From the NCBI RefSeq assembly GCF_009765685.1, contig NZ_LMUY01000145.1, positions 64,519 through 128,518 of the forward strand: a stretch of DNA of 64,000 nucleotides, written 5' to 3'. Within the stretch, counting starts at the first letter, position 1. Each line of letters starts with the position of its first letter. The notes beneath the pieces are model-generated. The model made no database searches, was not told the origin of the DNA, and saw only the letters and a list, made by a program, of their open reading frames with translations. This DNA comes from Acidisphaera sp. L21 (GTDB lineage Bacteria; Pseudomonadota; Alphaproteobacteria; Acetobacterales; Acetobacteraceae). Shown here one piece after another: positions 1-9,461 of the stretch. A program made the translations under genes and the position numbers.

Positions 1-274
1 GCCAGTCCGACGGCTGCGCCTTGGCGGCGCGCACCGGCAGTTCCTGCGCCAGCAGCGCATCGGCCAGCGCCTGGGACCAGGCCCGGGCCGCGTCGTCCGT
101 CAGCAGGGAGTCGGTCGGGAGCGGGATGGCCAGGCGGGAGGGCGGGGGCTGCGCCAGGCGCATGGCGGTGGCGCCAGGGTTGCCGAGGAAGGGCTGCGGC
201 AGGTCGCCGCACCCGGCCAGCAGCAGCATCGCCCCCAACGCGCCCAGCAGGGCCAGGCGGTTAGGTGAGCACAC
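1..274 (-). CDS. lipoprotein, 3' end outside the window (partial)
   Basis: The minus-strand reading from a GTG at 274 begins VCSPNRLALLGALGAMLL and reaches the lipobox LAGC, followed by GDLPQPF. This is a short positively charged, then hydrophobic, signal peptide ending in a cysteine that would be lipidated, so the product should be an inner- or outer-membrane lipoprotein. About 91 residues are visible before the window ends. The mature part starts proline-rich and contains a short helical stretch (DDAARAWSQALADALL). No family is recognised. It follows pgeF in the same direction and probably belongs to the same transcription unit. The GTG start is chosen because it gives the shortest complete signal peptide; no strong ribosome site is seen. 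Confidence 0.6.
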   Translation of the reverse strand, partial: MCSPNRLALLGALGAMLLLAGCGDLPQPFLGNPGATAMRLAQPPPSRLAIPLPTDSLLTDDAARAWSQALADALLAQELPVRAAKAQPSDW

Positions 275-332
275 AGCCGAACAGCACGATGAGGACAATG
301 AAGAGGATTACCGCGAGGGGGAGGTAGGGCAT
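261..332 (-). CDS. possible 23-residue membrane peptide
   Basis: An ATG at 332 opens a 23-codon frame ending in TAA at 261-263. The product starts MPYLPLAVIL and is almost entirely hydrophobic, a single membrane-spanning segment. It starts inside the end of pgeF (stop at 308) and ends inside the start of the lipoprotein gene (274), in a different frame from each. The tight packing is what a small gene within this operon would look like, but a hydrophobic run can also arise by chance in GC-rich DNA. No family is recognised. Confidence 0.3.
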   Translation of the reverse strand: MPYLPLAVILFIVLIVLFGCVLT

Positions 333-1051
333 GCGATGATGGAGACCTGATGGCCGATCGGGCCGCCCCCGGCAAGCGTGCGGCGACGGTGGCTGTAAAA
401 CCGCACTTCGTCGGTCAACGTGTCCAGCCCTAGCACGGTCACGGTTGCGCCAGCCGCGCGCAGGCGTTGGGCGCAGTAGCCCGGCAGGTCGAACAGCCAG
501 TGGCCGGGGCGGCCATCAGCGAAGAACTGGGCGTCGGATTGGTCGCGCGCCAGCACGGCATCGCGCAGGTCGGCGGCGACCTCGTAGGCGGCGGGGCCGA
601 TGCAGGGGCCGACCGTGGCGTGAATGGATTGGCCGCCCATCGCCTCGACCACTGCCTCCAACACGCCGGACACGGCGCCGCGCCAGCCGGCATGGGCGGC
701 GCCGACGATGCCGGGACCGGCGAACAGCACGGGGGCGCAATCGGCGGTGACGATGGCGAGGCCGATGCCGGGGCGGCGCGTGACCATCGCATCGGCGCGC
801 GGGCCGCTGCCGGGCTGCCAGGGCTCGTCGACGGTGACGACGTCTGGGCCGTGCACCTGGTGCAGGCCGACCAACTGGTCCACGCCGATGGCGGCGGCGG
901 CCCGGCGACGGTTTTCGGCCACCGCCTCGGGCGCGTCGGCGCTGGACAGGCTGCAGTTGAGGCTGGCGAAGGGGCCGGTCGAGACGCCGCCCTCGCGGGT
1001 GAAGAAGCCGTGCGGGGCGGCCAAGTGGGGGTCGCTGATATGCGGGGTCAT
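308..1051 (-). CDS. pgeF: PgeF, peptidoglycan editing factor / laccase-domain purine nucleoside phosphorylase
   Basis: 247 residues of the YfiH/PgeF (Cu-oxidase_4) family, cytosolic metal-dependent enzymes described both as peptidoglycan-precursor editing factors and as purine nucleoside phosphorylases. Visible family features are GFFTREGGVSTGPF near the N-terminus, the histidine in VGLHQVHGPDVV, the cysteine in TADCAPVLFA, the histidine in AAHAGWRGAVSGV, and IGPCIGPAAYEV. The His-Cys-His set is the usual metal site. The ATG at 1051 overlaps the TGA of the upstream methyltransferase gene by 4 bp (ATGA), which fixes the start and suggests translational coupling. Length is normal for the family. 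Confidence 0.93.
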   Translation of the reverse strand: MTPHISDPHLAAPHGFFTREGGVSTGPFASLNCSLSSADAPEAVAENRRRAAAAIGVDQLVGLHQVHGPDVVTVDEPWQPGSGPRADAMVTRRPGIGLAIVTADCAPVLFAGPGIVGAAHAGWRGAVSGVLEAVVEAMGGQSIHATVGPCIGPAAYEVAADLRDAVLARDQSDAQFFADGRPGHWLFDLPGYCAQRLRAAGATVTVLGLDTLTDEVRFYSHRRRTLAGGGPIGHQVSIIACPTSPSR

Positions 1052-2007
1052 GCTTCGAATCCGGCTGGGGTCGGCAGGCCCGGCGAGGTGAGCGCCAGTG
1101 CCTTGAACAATGCGCCCATCCGGTCCGGTTCGGCCAGACGGCGCCCGGCCTCGGTCAGGCGTAGCGCCGCCCGCGGGGGGACGGTTTGGGCCAGGCGGTT
1201 GATGCGGGCGAACAGGCCCAGCCGGGTGAGGAACTTGCCCTGGGCGAGCGGGCCGTGGGCTGGCAGGGCGGAGGCGCGGGCGAAGGCGGCGAAATCCACG
1301 TGCGCGGTGAGGTCGGCGGAGCCCGGTTCGGCCAGCGGGTCGCAGAACTTGCCGTCGCGCAGGGCCTGCAGGCTGTCGCCGGGGCCGCTGGCGTAGGGCC
1401 CGTAATCCATGAACAGGGCGACGCCGGGTGCGGCGCGCAGGCGGTCGCCGATGTGCTGCGCCAGCGCCGGGTCGAGGGTTTCGTACAGGCCCGGTGCGGT
1501 GGCGGTGAGGTTCGCGGGCGGGGGGCAGCTTTGTTCGACCCAGGCGCCGCCGGCGACATGGCGCTCGGTCCATTGGCCGTCATTGAGGACAAATTGGCGA
1601 ATGGGCAGGGCGTCGAGGAATTCGTTGGCCAGCAGGATGATCGGGCCGGGGGGCAGGTCCTCGATCCGGTCGTGCCAGGTGGCGCCGGGGAGTTTGGCGG
1701 CCTGGATGGCGCGTAGGCGGGGAGAGGTTTCAACCAGATGCAGGCGCAACGCGGCGTGGAAGGCGGGGGCGACGCGGGCGATGGTGCGGATCGCGTCCGC
1801 CATCAACGTGCCGCGGCCGGGGCCGGCTTCGGCCAGGATCACCTTGTCCGGCCGGCCCAGGGCTTCCCAGGTGATGGCGGCCCAGGCGCCCAGGACCTCG
1901 CCAAAGGCCTGGCTGATCTCGGGTGCGGTGGTGAAGTCGGCGAACGGGTCGTGCGAGGCGTAGTATAGCGCGTTGGCGCGCGCCATGAATTCGTCCAGCC
2001 GCTCCAT
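1048..2007 (-). CDS. SAM-dependent methyltransferase, MidA/NDUFAF7 family
   Basis: 319 residues of the class I SAM-dependent methyltransferase family related to mitochondrial NDUFAF7/MidA, which methylates an arginine of a complex I subunit in eukaryotes; the bacterial target is not established. The family block FTTAPEISQAFGEVLGAW lies near residue 25 and the SAM-binding loop VILAEAGPGRGTLMADAIR near residue 55. ILLANEFLDALPIRQFV and FMDYGPYASGPGDSLQA follow. The N-terminus is shorter than in typical members, which carry about 30 extra residues before the first block. The ATG at 2007 shares a base with the lgt stop (TGATG); a GTG one codon earlier is also possible. It sits between lgt and pgeF in one operon. 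Confidence 0.88.
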   Translation of the reverse strand: MERLDEFMARANALYYASHDPFADFTTAPEISQAFGEVLGAWAAITWEALGRPDKVILAEAGPGRGTLMADAIRTIARVAPAFHAALRLHLVETSPRLRAIQAAKLPGATWHDRIEDLPPGPIILLANEFLDALPIRQFVLNDGQWTERHVAGGAWVEQSCPPPANLTATAPGLYETLDPALAQHIGDRLRAAPGVALFMDYGPYASGPGDSLQALRDGKFCDPLAEPGSADLTAHVDFAAFARASALPAHGPLAQGKFLTRLGLFARINRLAQTVPPRAALRLTEAGRRLAEPDRMGALFKALALTSPGLPTPAGFEA

Positions 2008-2836
2008 CACGCCGTGGTCGGTAGGGAAGCGATCGTCACGGGCGGGCGCAGGCGGCCGTTGATGATGAGCGCGATGCCGGCCAGGGCCATGGGGATGGAG
2101 AGCAACTGGCCCATCGTGGCGCCCTCGAACAGGAAGCCGAGGAAGGCGTCTGGCTGGCGAAACAGCTCCCCCACGCTGCGAGCGATGGCGTAGCCGACCA
2201 GGAAGATGCCGGCGAGGGTGCCGAAGCGGGCGCGGATCGCATCGGACCGGGCGAGGAACCAGAGGAGCAGGAAGAGGAGGAGCCCCTCCATGAGGGCCTG
2301 GTAGATCTGGCTGGGATGGCGGGGCACCGGGCCGGCATTGGGGAAGATCATCGCCCAGGGCAGCCAGTCGGGCGCCGGGCGGCCCCAGAGTTCGCCGTTG
2401 ATGAAGTTGGCGATGCGGCCCAGGCCGAGGCCGATGGGAACCACGACGCAAATGCGGTCACCGAAGCCGAGGATGGGGATGCGCTGCTGCCAGCAATAGA
2501 TGATCACCGCGATGATGACGCCGAGGGCGCCGCCATGGAAGCTCATCCCGCCTTCCCAGACGGCGAAGATCGACAATGGCTCCGATAGGAAGCGGGTGGG
2601 CTGGTAGAAGAACACGTAGCCCAGCCGTCCGCCCAGCACGACGCCCAGCGTCGCCCAGGTGAGGAAGTCGTCGGTCTGCAGGGCGGTGGCCACGACCGGC
2701 GTGCGTTGCACCAGGCGGCGCGCGATGCGCCAGCCCAGCAGCAGGCTGCCGATATAGGCGAGCGCGTACCAACGGATGGCGAGCGGCCCGACCTGGATCA
2801 ATACCGGGTCGAACTGCGGGAACAACAGGACTGGAA

Positions 2837-2840
<4 letters not shown>
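2007..2840 (-). CDS. lgt: prolipoprotein diacylglyceryl transferase
   Basis: 277 residues. Lgt transfers diacylglycerol from phosphatidylglycerol to the lipobox cysteine of prolipoproteins in the inner membrane, the first step of lipoprotein maturation. The product has about seven hydrophobic segments. It carries IRWYALAYIGSLLLGWRIA near the N-terminus, SFHGGALGVIIAV (the family HGG region) and the Lgt signature GLGRIANFINGELWGRP, followed by RHPSQIYQALMEG. A GTG start at 2840 is chosen because it overlaps the hldD stop (GTGA) and places the start at the usual family N-terminus (VIPVLLFPQFDPVLI); the upstream in-frame reading is out-of-frame hldD sequence. Confidence 0.95.
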
Positions 2841-3811
<971 letters not shown>

Positions 3812-4144
3812 GGGCGGGGTTATAGGGGCGGGTTGTGAGGGGGGACAAGGATGGGGAGGCTACGGGCGTGGCGCCCCCTATGATGGCCTGCCCCTAGGCC
3901 GACGGGGGGACGTGCGTGAGGGGCCACATTCACGCCATGCATCATTCGTGATTGGCCCTCCGATTATCGATTGGAGGGCCAATTGACACCGAAGAGGACA
4001 TGCGATTTAGATCCGCGTGGACGTGCGAAAGTCACTGCCCGGTCGGTAGTCCGGGTGACGTTTTGCGTTCGTGCAGCCTACACGCTCTATCCCAGGCGTG
4101 GGCAACCTGCGCGTCCTTTCCCCACGGTGGGAGAGGAGCGTCCT
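3812..4144. other. intergenic region between divergent hldD and DUF6640-like genes
   Basis: 333 bp without a supported gene. It should carry the promoters for both divergent genes. The one clear structure is the long hairpin at 3951-3983, listed separately. No recognisable sigma-70 box could be placed with confidence. Confidence 0.6.
3951..3983. repeat. 14-bp near-perfect inverted repeat in a divergent promoter region
   Basis: ATTGGCCCTCCGAT is followed by TATCG and then ATTGGAGGGCCAAT. The outer 11 bp pair perfectly and the next three pair with one G-T wobble. There is no T-run on either side, so it does not look like an intrinsic terminator. It lies about 140 bp upstream of hldD and 160 bp upstream of the 4145 gene, a position suited to an operator or to a repeated extragenic palindrome. 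Confidence 0.5.
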
Positions 4145-4564
4145 ATGGAAATCGCCCGCTATCTGATTGCCTTGGTTGCCGTGTTCAATTTTGGCGGCCT
4201 GGTTGCCGATGCCATCGTGCCGGCCAGTGCCCGGCAGCATTTGTTCAACCCGCACTGGCCACCACACGCCAAATTCCACAATGCACAGACCATGCTGATG
4301 GGCCTGGTGAGCGGCATCTTGTCGCTGGCCATCCTGTTCGGCACGCCGTCGCTCAGCCTTCCCGTCTTCTTGCTGGCGGCGGCGATCGCGGCAAACTACT
4401 TCGTGACGATGGCGCTCGCGCCGTTGTTTCCGGGGACCGCCTGGATGGACCCGGCGTTTGCCCCAGGCACACCCCGCCCACTCGGCCTGGCCCCGCAACA
4501 GCTTATCACGTACGTGCTTTGCGGCGTCGTCATCGTCGCCATCGTTCTCGCCGTCTCCGCCTAG
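4145..4564 (+). CDS. small membrane protein, DUF6640-like
   Basis: 139 residues with four hydrophobic segments: MEIARYLIALVAVFNFGGLV, a central LMGLVSGILSLAILF, LPVFLLAAAIAANYFVTMAL and a C-terminal TYVLCGVVIVAIVLAV. The loop HWPPHAKFHNAQ after the first segment is the most family-like part and resembles DUF6640-type proteins, sometimes annotated acetyltransferase without evidence. The function is unknown; an integral inner-membrane location is expected. The ATG at 4145 is chosen because GGAGAGGAG lies 8-15 bp upstream and the hydrophobic N-terminus starts there; an in-frame upstream extension is not protein-like. Confidence 0.75.
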   Translation: MEIARYLIALVAVFNFGGLVADAIVPASARQHLFNPHWPPHAKFHNAQTMLMGLVSGILSLAILFGTPSLSLPVFLLAAAIAANYFVTMALAPLFPGTAWMDPAFAPGTPRPLGLAPQQLITYVLCGVVIVAIVLAVSA

Positions 4565-4668
4565 CGATGAGGGTCAGTCCGCTTTCCAGTTCCTGACCCT
4601 GGCGGACTGACCATTTTCCGGCATCAGCGGTCCGGGTAATGGTGCCAAAGCGTTTGGTTTCGGACCAG

Positions 4669-4749
4669 TGCGGTCATAACTCGGCGGCGCAGATGTGCCC
4701 GAACGCCGACGCTCCGCATGGTGCAGACTTCAAGCAGACCGTGTGAAAA
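4669..4749 (+). repeat. left inverted repeat of the IS1182-like element
   Basis: Pairs with 6388-6463. The inner 30 bp are well conserved and the outer 45 bp are degenerate, which suggests either an old insertion or long variable ends. Confidence 0.6.
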
Positions 4750-4906
4750 CGCGATTCGAAGGTGAAATAGGCCCATCCCTGCTTCAGAAGCCTGCAACGA
4801 AGCGGCGCGGGACCGGTGGACGGACTTGCCGAAAACCAGCGCTCCCGACACCGGACCGTCAACAACCGTGGCTGTCAGCAAGCCAAAATGCTGCGGGTAA
4901 GGCTCC

Positions 4907-6337
4907 TCAGGCCGCCAAAGCGGCCATGAGATCGGAGAACCCGACAATGTTGAGCACTCGTCGCAGGTTGTAGGCGAGCGCAGTCAGGCTGAACTCGCCC
5001 CGCACCTTCTCAAGTCCGCGCATCAGGAACGCGCCCTGGTTCATCCATTGCTTTATTGTGCCGAACGGATGTTCCACCGTCTCCCGCCGCTGGTCGAGCA
5101 CACCCGGGCGCTTCGCCAGCCGCGCCTGCATCCGGTCCAGCACCGCTTCGTTTTCCAGCCGGGAGACCGCGCGGAACTTGCCGTTCGTGCAGAGATGACG
5201 GAGTTTGCAATTGTCGCAGGCCAACTTATTGACGTAGTTGGTCTTCTTCAGCCCGCGCAGCAAAGACGATGTATAGGGATGCAGGTGCTGGCCAGCCGGG
5301 CAAGTATACCTGTCGCTCTCGGCATCGTAGGCGAACTCATCCTTGCGGAACAGGCCGGCCTTCACTGAAGGACCCCGCTGCGGCCGCGGCACGTAGGGCA
5401 CCATCCCGGCCGTCTCGCAGGCCTCGATGTCCTCGATCTTGAAGTAGCCCTTGTCGGCAACGACGTCGATCGTCTCGACACCAAGCACCTCTTTGGCCGG
5501 CTCTGCTGTCTGCGTCATCATCCCCATGTCGACGACCTGGTTGGTGACCTGCTGTTCGACAATCAGCTTGTGTTTCACGTCGACCGCCACCTGCACGTTG
5601 TAGCCGACAGCAACGTGGGTGTGCGCCGCCATCGCCCGGCTGTCAGGGTCGGTGAGCGAAATCTGGTCCTCCCCGGTCTTGTCCAGGTGCGCCAGCATCT
5701 CCTTGCACCGAGTGCGCCGCCCGTGAATCGCGGTGATCTTCTCGGCGAGGTTCTTGACGCGCGAGCCGCCCGTCTTTGCCTCGGCCGCGTCGCACTCGTC
5801 GAGCCGCTTCATGTAGTCATCCATCTTGGCGTCAGCCAATTCGATGAACTTGGTCAACGACGCACGCGTAAAATTGCGATCCTTATTGTTGACCGCCTTG
5901 ATCCGGGTGCCGTCGACGGCGAGCAGTTCGCGGCCGAACAGGTTCATCTGACGACATAGCAGCACGAACTGGCGGAATACCGGACGGAAGGCCTTGTGGT
6001 TTAGCCGGCGAAAGTCGGCGATGGTCTTGAAATTGGGCTTCAGGTGCCGCAGCAGCCAGATGACCTCGAGGTTCCGGTTGGTTTCGGCTTCCAGCCGGCG
6101 GCTGGAGCGGACGCGGTTCAAATAGCCGTATATATAGAGCTTGAGCAGGTCCTTCGGATCGTAGCCAGGCCGTCCGGTTGCCTTTGAGGTCACCCGGACG
6201 AAGCCCGCCGCGGCCAGGTCGAGGCCATCGATGAAGGCATCGATGAAACGGACCGGGTTTTCAGGACCAACGTATTCGTCCAGCGATTCAGGAAGCAGCA
6301 GGGCCTGGGAGCGTTCGTGGCCGGCGATGTGCGTCAT
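4907..6337 (-). CDS. IS1182-family transposase
   Basis: 476 residues, intact. The N-terminal domain (about residues 1-130) is of the DUF772 type, with LPESLDEYVGPENPVRFI and GRPGYDPKDLLKLYIYGYL. The RNaseH-like DDE catalytic domain follows: the first aspartate is in LAVDGTRIKAVNNKD, the second in IDVVADKGYFKIEDI, and the glutamate lies in the C-terminal RRETVEHPFGTIKQWM. The order and spacing are those of IS1182-group DDE_Tnp_1 enzymes. TCPAGQHLHPY and ACDNCKLRHLC carry a cysteine set often seen in this group. No frameshift or stop is visible, so the element may still be active. Confidence 0.92.
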   Translation of the reverse strand: MTHIAGHERSQALLLPESLDEYVGPENPVRFIDAFIDGLDLAAAGFVRVTSKATGRPGYDPKDLLKLYIYGYLNRVRSSRRLEAETNRNLEVIWLLRHLKPNFKTIADFRRLNHKAFRPVFRQFVLLCRQMNLFGRELLAVDGTRIKAVNNKDRNFTRASLTKFIELADAKMDDYMKRLDECDAAEAKTGGSRVKNLAEKITAIHGRRTRCKEMLAHLDKTGEDQISLTDPDSRAMAAHTHVAVGYNVQVAVDVKHKLIVEQQVTNQVVDMGMMTQTAEPAKEVLGVETIDVVADKGYFKIEDIEACETAGMVPYVPRPQRGPSVKAGLFRKDEFAYDAESDRYTCPAGQHLHPYTSSLLRGLKKTNYVNKLACDNCKLRHLCTNGKFRAVSRLENEAVLDRMQARLAKRPGVLDQRRETVEHPFGTIKQWMNQGAFLMRGLEKVRGEFSLTALAYNLRRVLNIVGFSDLMAALAA

Positions 6338-6387
6338 GCGCAGGATTCTAACCGAGCTCGCTCCGAGCCGGAATCCGTTACGGAGCA

Positions 6388-6463
6388 GATTTCACACGGT
6401 CTGCTTGAATTATGCACCATCCCAATGTCGGCTTTCGGGCATGCCAGCGCTGGTCAGTTATGG
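6388..6463 (-). repeat. right inverted repeat of the IS1182-like element
   Basis: Reverse complement matches 4669-4749, with the shared core TTCAAGCAGACCGTGTGAAA. It starts about 50 bp upstream of the transposase ATG. Confidence 0.6.
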
Positions 6464-6923
6464 CCATCATTTCCTGCCCTCTGTGGATGCTGTAGGTGCT
6501 GCGCTGCCCAAGCGTCAGGCGCCCAGTCTCTTCGTGGTCAATCGGAGTGTTTTTGGGCATTTGCAACCCACAAATGAGAGTGTCTCTGGCTAATTCGGAA
6601 GCCTGCAAAGGGCGACTGACGCTCTGCCGCGTAGTCAAGCGCTTGTCAGCGCATCTCCTGCCACGGGCTTCTCACCAGGTTTCGCGAGGTCATCGATTGC
6701 AGCTCTATCTAACATCAGCACCGCTGACATCGTCCTGCGTCCACCATCTGGCTCTCTTGCCCGCCCTGTCATCTGCCAGTGCAAGCAACGCAGCCTGGGA
6801 CAGGGTCCGGTGGAGGAGACGGCTGTTGTCAGACGCCAGGGTGGAACTCTCACCTGAAATCTCGTCTAGAAGGTTGTCCAAGTCGCCACCTGCAGGGCTG
6901 CGGTGGCAGACAAACACCTCCGC
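6464..6923. other. gene-free stretch beside the insertion sequence
   Basis: 460 bp between the IS right end and the hydrolase stop. Short frames occur on both strands but none has a family match, a good start site or credible composition. It looks like degraded DNA next to the insertion. Confidence 0.5.
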
Positions 6924-7775
6924 TCATGAGATATCATTGCTCTTGAGGAAGCCGAGAACGTCTCGCTCGAAAAGATCAGGAGCCTCAAGGTGGGGCCAGT
7001 GGCCTACTGTAGGATACTCTCGGCAGATTACCGGGCCCAAGAATGCAAGCCCAGCTTTCCGAAAGATTGCCTTTCGGACTTCGGGTTCGTCCTGACCATA
7101 GATGACCAGACCAGGGGGTGAAAGCTTGACGGAAAACGCGTCTGCGTCTGCGTCGGGAAGAGGCAATCGGTAGTAGTCGACGGAGGCACGTGACCTGCCC
7201 TCTAGCCTTAAAGCATCTTTCACGTCTTTGGCATGCACCCGTGCTGTCTGCCAGTGCGGGCTCCAGAGTGTGTACAGGTAATCGACCTCTGCAAAGTCGT
7301 CCTTCTCCAGGAGGAGTGCCGAGGCTTCGCCTTGTCCAAGGTAGGCGTTGTGAGGGCGTACTTGGCGTTCTTCAGTGCTATCTTCAGATACCAGAAATGG
7401 CGGGATGGCCAGAGCAATGATGGCGGCAACTTTCGCGGGGGCTATGGCTGCAGCCGCATAGGCCGCCAAGGCCCCCCAATCATGCCCTATAATAACCGCC
7501 TTGGTTGTTCCAAGTCGATCGATGATACCGAGGGCATCCTTGGCAAGTTGCCTGATGGAATAGTTTGCGTCCTCCGGAATAGCGGAAGGATAATAGCCTC
7601 GCTGGAAGAGTGCGACGGCTTGAAAATTATGACTGGCCAGAAAACCCAGTGTGCGCTTCCAAGTGCGAGCGGTATCGGGGAACCCGTGAAGAAGCAGGAC
7701 TGGCGTGCCTGATCCCTCTTCGAGGTATGCTAGCTCAACGCCATTAATTTTGGTAAGAAGGACGCGTTCGTTCAT
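6924..7775 (-). CDS. alpha/beta hydrolase, epoxide hydrolase / dehalogenase-like
   Basis: 283 residues with an alpha/beta-hydrolase fold. Visible motifs are LLLHGFPDTARTWK (oxyanion HGxP loop), the nucleophile elbow IIGHDWGALAAYA with Asp in place of Ser, the acid candidate in VIYGQDEPEVRK, and the catalytic His in VGHWPHLEAPDLF. An Asp nucleophile in GHDWG is typical of soluble epoxide hydrolases and haloalkane dehalogenases, so hydrolysis of an epoxide or halide is the likely chemistry; the substrate cannot be read. The ATG at 7775 has GGAGAG a few bases upstream. It is isolated between gene-poor stretches, with lower GC than the housekeeping genes, which suggests acquisition. Confidence 0.85.
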   Translation of the reverse strand: MNERVLLTKINGVELAYLEEGSGTPVLLLHGFPDTARTWKRTLGFLASHNFQAVALFQRGYYPSAIPEDANYSIRQLAKDALGIIDRLGTTKAVIIGHDWGALAAYAAAAIAPAKVAAIIALAIPPFLVSEDSTEERQVRPHNAYLGQGEASALLLEKDDFAEVDYLYTLWSPHWQTARVHAKDVKDALRLEGRSRASVDYYRLPLPDADADAFSVKLSPPGLVIYGQDEPEVRKAIFRKAGLAFLGPVICREYPTVGHWPHLEAPDLFERDVLGFLKSNDIS

Positions 7776-8933
7776 GATCTCTCCAACGCGTCATTGCCGA
7801 TCTTGTTGATAGCGGAGGCATGGTAAGCGGTGGGACCTCGCAGATCAATTCTCCTGCGGTTCGACGATGCCGCGAGGCCGTCCAACCATGCTTGAACATG
7901 CTGACCGCCCCCGGGCGCGGTTCCTCGTCTAGCAAAAAGTGGATCGACGGAAGGCACATCACGCGGCAGCCGAGGCGGCCTTCTGCACTTTCTGCCGACC
8001 GTTCGCGGTCCCCCTACATCTACGGCTTGTTGTCCACGCTTGTTTCCCCGTCGCATCCACCCTCTCCTGAGGATGGCGACGGAGGTCCGGTGTAGAAGGC
8101 AGCCGTCCGGCGCAGCTTCGACAAAAATGGCCGGGACGTCAAATACATCAGGGGGCTTGCGGCAATTCATGCAGCAGGAGGGTTCACAATGGTCGTCACT
8201 CCATCAGGGCCGCCCGGCATGCCTGAGAATGCCATACGGCTACGTAGCCTACCTTTTCTGTCTTTTGCTACTCCGCCAATCCGGTGCTCTGTCGGACCTT
8301 ACATGGCGTCGAGGAGATCGGGCGTGCTTCCGAGAAAACGCTGACCGTCGATCGCTTTAAGGAGCAGCTGCAAAACTGGCTGGTGCGGCCCTGCTGTCCT
8401 GTCAGGGGCATGCCTCCTTCCAATGGGCGTGGTCTTTATTGCAGGCGCCTGCCTCTGCTGGGTAACGACAATAATTTGACCCGCAAGCTGTCATCCGCTG
8501 AGGCTGATATCCTTCGGGCCAGCATGCAGAGGAGGCCACGATGGCGGTGGTGGTCACGCTCTCCCCCTCCGGTGCTCCGGCCACGCTGGGCAGGACCAGG
8601 ATATCTGGCGCGGCAACACAGCCCTAGGCGCCTCCGCGAGCAGCGTTCTCTCCCGGTGCACGAACCGCCCGCCACGTTGTGCGGAACGGTGGGCGACGGC
8701 GAAGCCATAGTCTTTCCTCTGCTGACGCTTCAATGCGACCCAATCGGCACCAAACCCTGTCGTCTTCAACTAGTATTTCGACACAGAGATTTTGACTGGT
8801 TGGCCGGAGACGTGGCCAGCTTACATCCGCTACCTGCAAAGGCTGGTTCCGACCGAAAGCGCACGTGGCTACCCTAATCGTCGAGATGTCTTTCCGTGTT
8901 TCGACACACACGCGCGGCTGACAATGGTACGGC
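7776..8933. other. 1.16-kb region without a supported gene
   Basis: Short overlapping frames on both strands are not protein-like. Two spots have a good AGGAGG-type ribosome site before an ATG (8189, 51 codons; 8541, 28 codons), but neither product resembles anything known. A perfect 12-bp palindrome GCAGGCGCCTGC lies at 8441-8452. The whole stretch reads as decayed accessory DNA. Confidence 0.45.
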
Positions 8934-9461
8934 TTAGCGGCTCAAGCCATTCGCGCAGTAGAACTCGGCGAGCGCGCGTGTAGAGTCGAGCCACACTTTC
9001 GGCAAACGGATATTGCTGAACATTTGCTTATAGCGACTGCGGTTCGCTCTGGTGGCTACGGTAATGTGGTGGATGACATCCCATTTCACGCTGTCGCGAC
9101 CGCCCGCAAGTGCCCCTCGACGATCACGCTCGAACCAGCAGCGCGGGATATAGCGGTAAAGGCTCACTACGGTGGGAACATCAAGTAGGACGAACCCGGT
9201 AGCGTGATGCAGCCTTTGAGGAAGAAGCCGCGAGTAATTGCCATCAATGACCCAGTGAGGCCCCATAATTGCCGCATCATGAAGGGCGCCAAACTCGTCT
9301 GCCGGTCGGGGAATCCAATCGGTATGCGGCAGGTGGTGAAGTTGATCGAGGTGGATCGGCACTAACCTCCGTGCCCGCGAGATTGCTTCCGCCAGCGTGG
9401 ACTGGCCGCTGTTGGACGGTCCCACGATGCAGATGCGCGTCCCAAGCTCGTCCAGCGTCAT
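8934..9461 (-). CDS. P-loop AAA/adenylate-kinase-like protein with altered Walker A
   Basis: 175 residues of the small P-loop kinase family often called topology modulation protein or FlaR-like. It starts MTLDELGTRICIVGPSNSGQST, where the Walker A motif GxxxxGK[ST] has Gln in place of the invariant Lys. The remaining family blocks are intact: HLDQLHHLPHTDWIPRP, HWVIDGNYSRLLPQRL, GFVLLDVPTVVSLYRYIPR and GGRDSVKWDVIHHI. Loss of the lysine normally abolishes nucleotide hydrolysis, so the protein may be inactive or a non-catalytic binder. The ATG at 9461 is chosen as the family start, 25 codons inside the longer frame. It is divergent from the DUF3142 gene. Confidence 0.75.
   Translation of the reverse strand: MTLDELGTRICIVGPSNSGQSTLAEAISRARRLVPIHLDQLHHLPHTDWIPRPADEFGALHDAAIMGPHWVIDGNYSRLLPQRLHHATGFVLLDVPTVVSLYRYIPRCWFERDRRGALAGGRDSVKWDVIHHITVATRANRSRYKQMFSNIRLPKVWLDSTRALAEFYCANGLSR

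Larger units (their letters stand above)
4669..6463. mobile_element. IS1182-family insertion sequence with long imperfect terminal inverted repeats
   Basis: A single transposase gene (4907-6337) is flanked by sequences that match each other in inverted orientation. The best part is 4719-4748 against the reverse complement of 6391-6420, sharing ATGGTGCA, then TTCAAGCAGACCGTGTGAAA with a few mismatches. Weaker similarity continues outward through GCCCGAA-GCCGAC to GGTCATAACT on the left and GGCCATAACT on the right, giving repeats of about 80 bp. The total of about 1.8 kb suits the IS1182 family. The outer ends are approximate, and no target duplication could be assigned with confidence. Confidence 0.75.

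Noticed and set aside
467-1396. 309-codon plus-strand frame opposite pgeF and the methyltransferase
   Set aside because: Composition and position mark it as a shadow of the two minus-strand genes.
7772-8170. 132-codon minus-strand frame upstream of the hydrolase
   Set aside because: Arg-rich and without family features. It shares its strand with a better-supported gene and looks non-coding.
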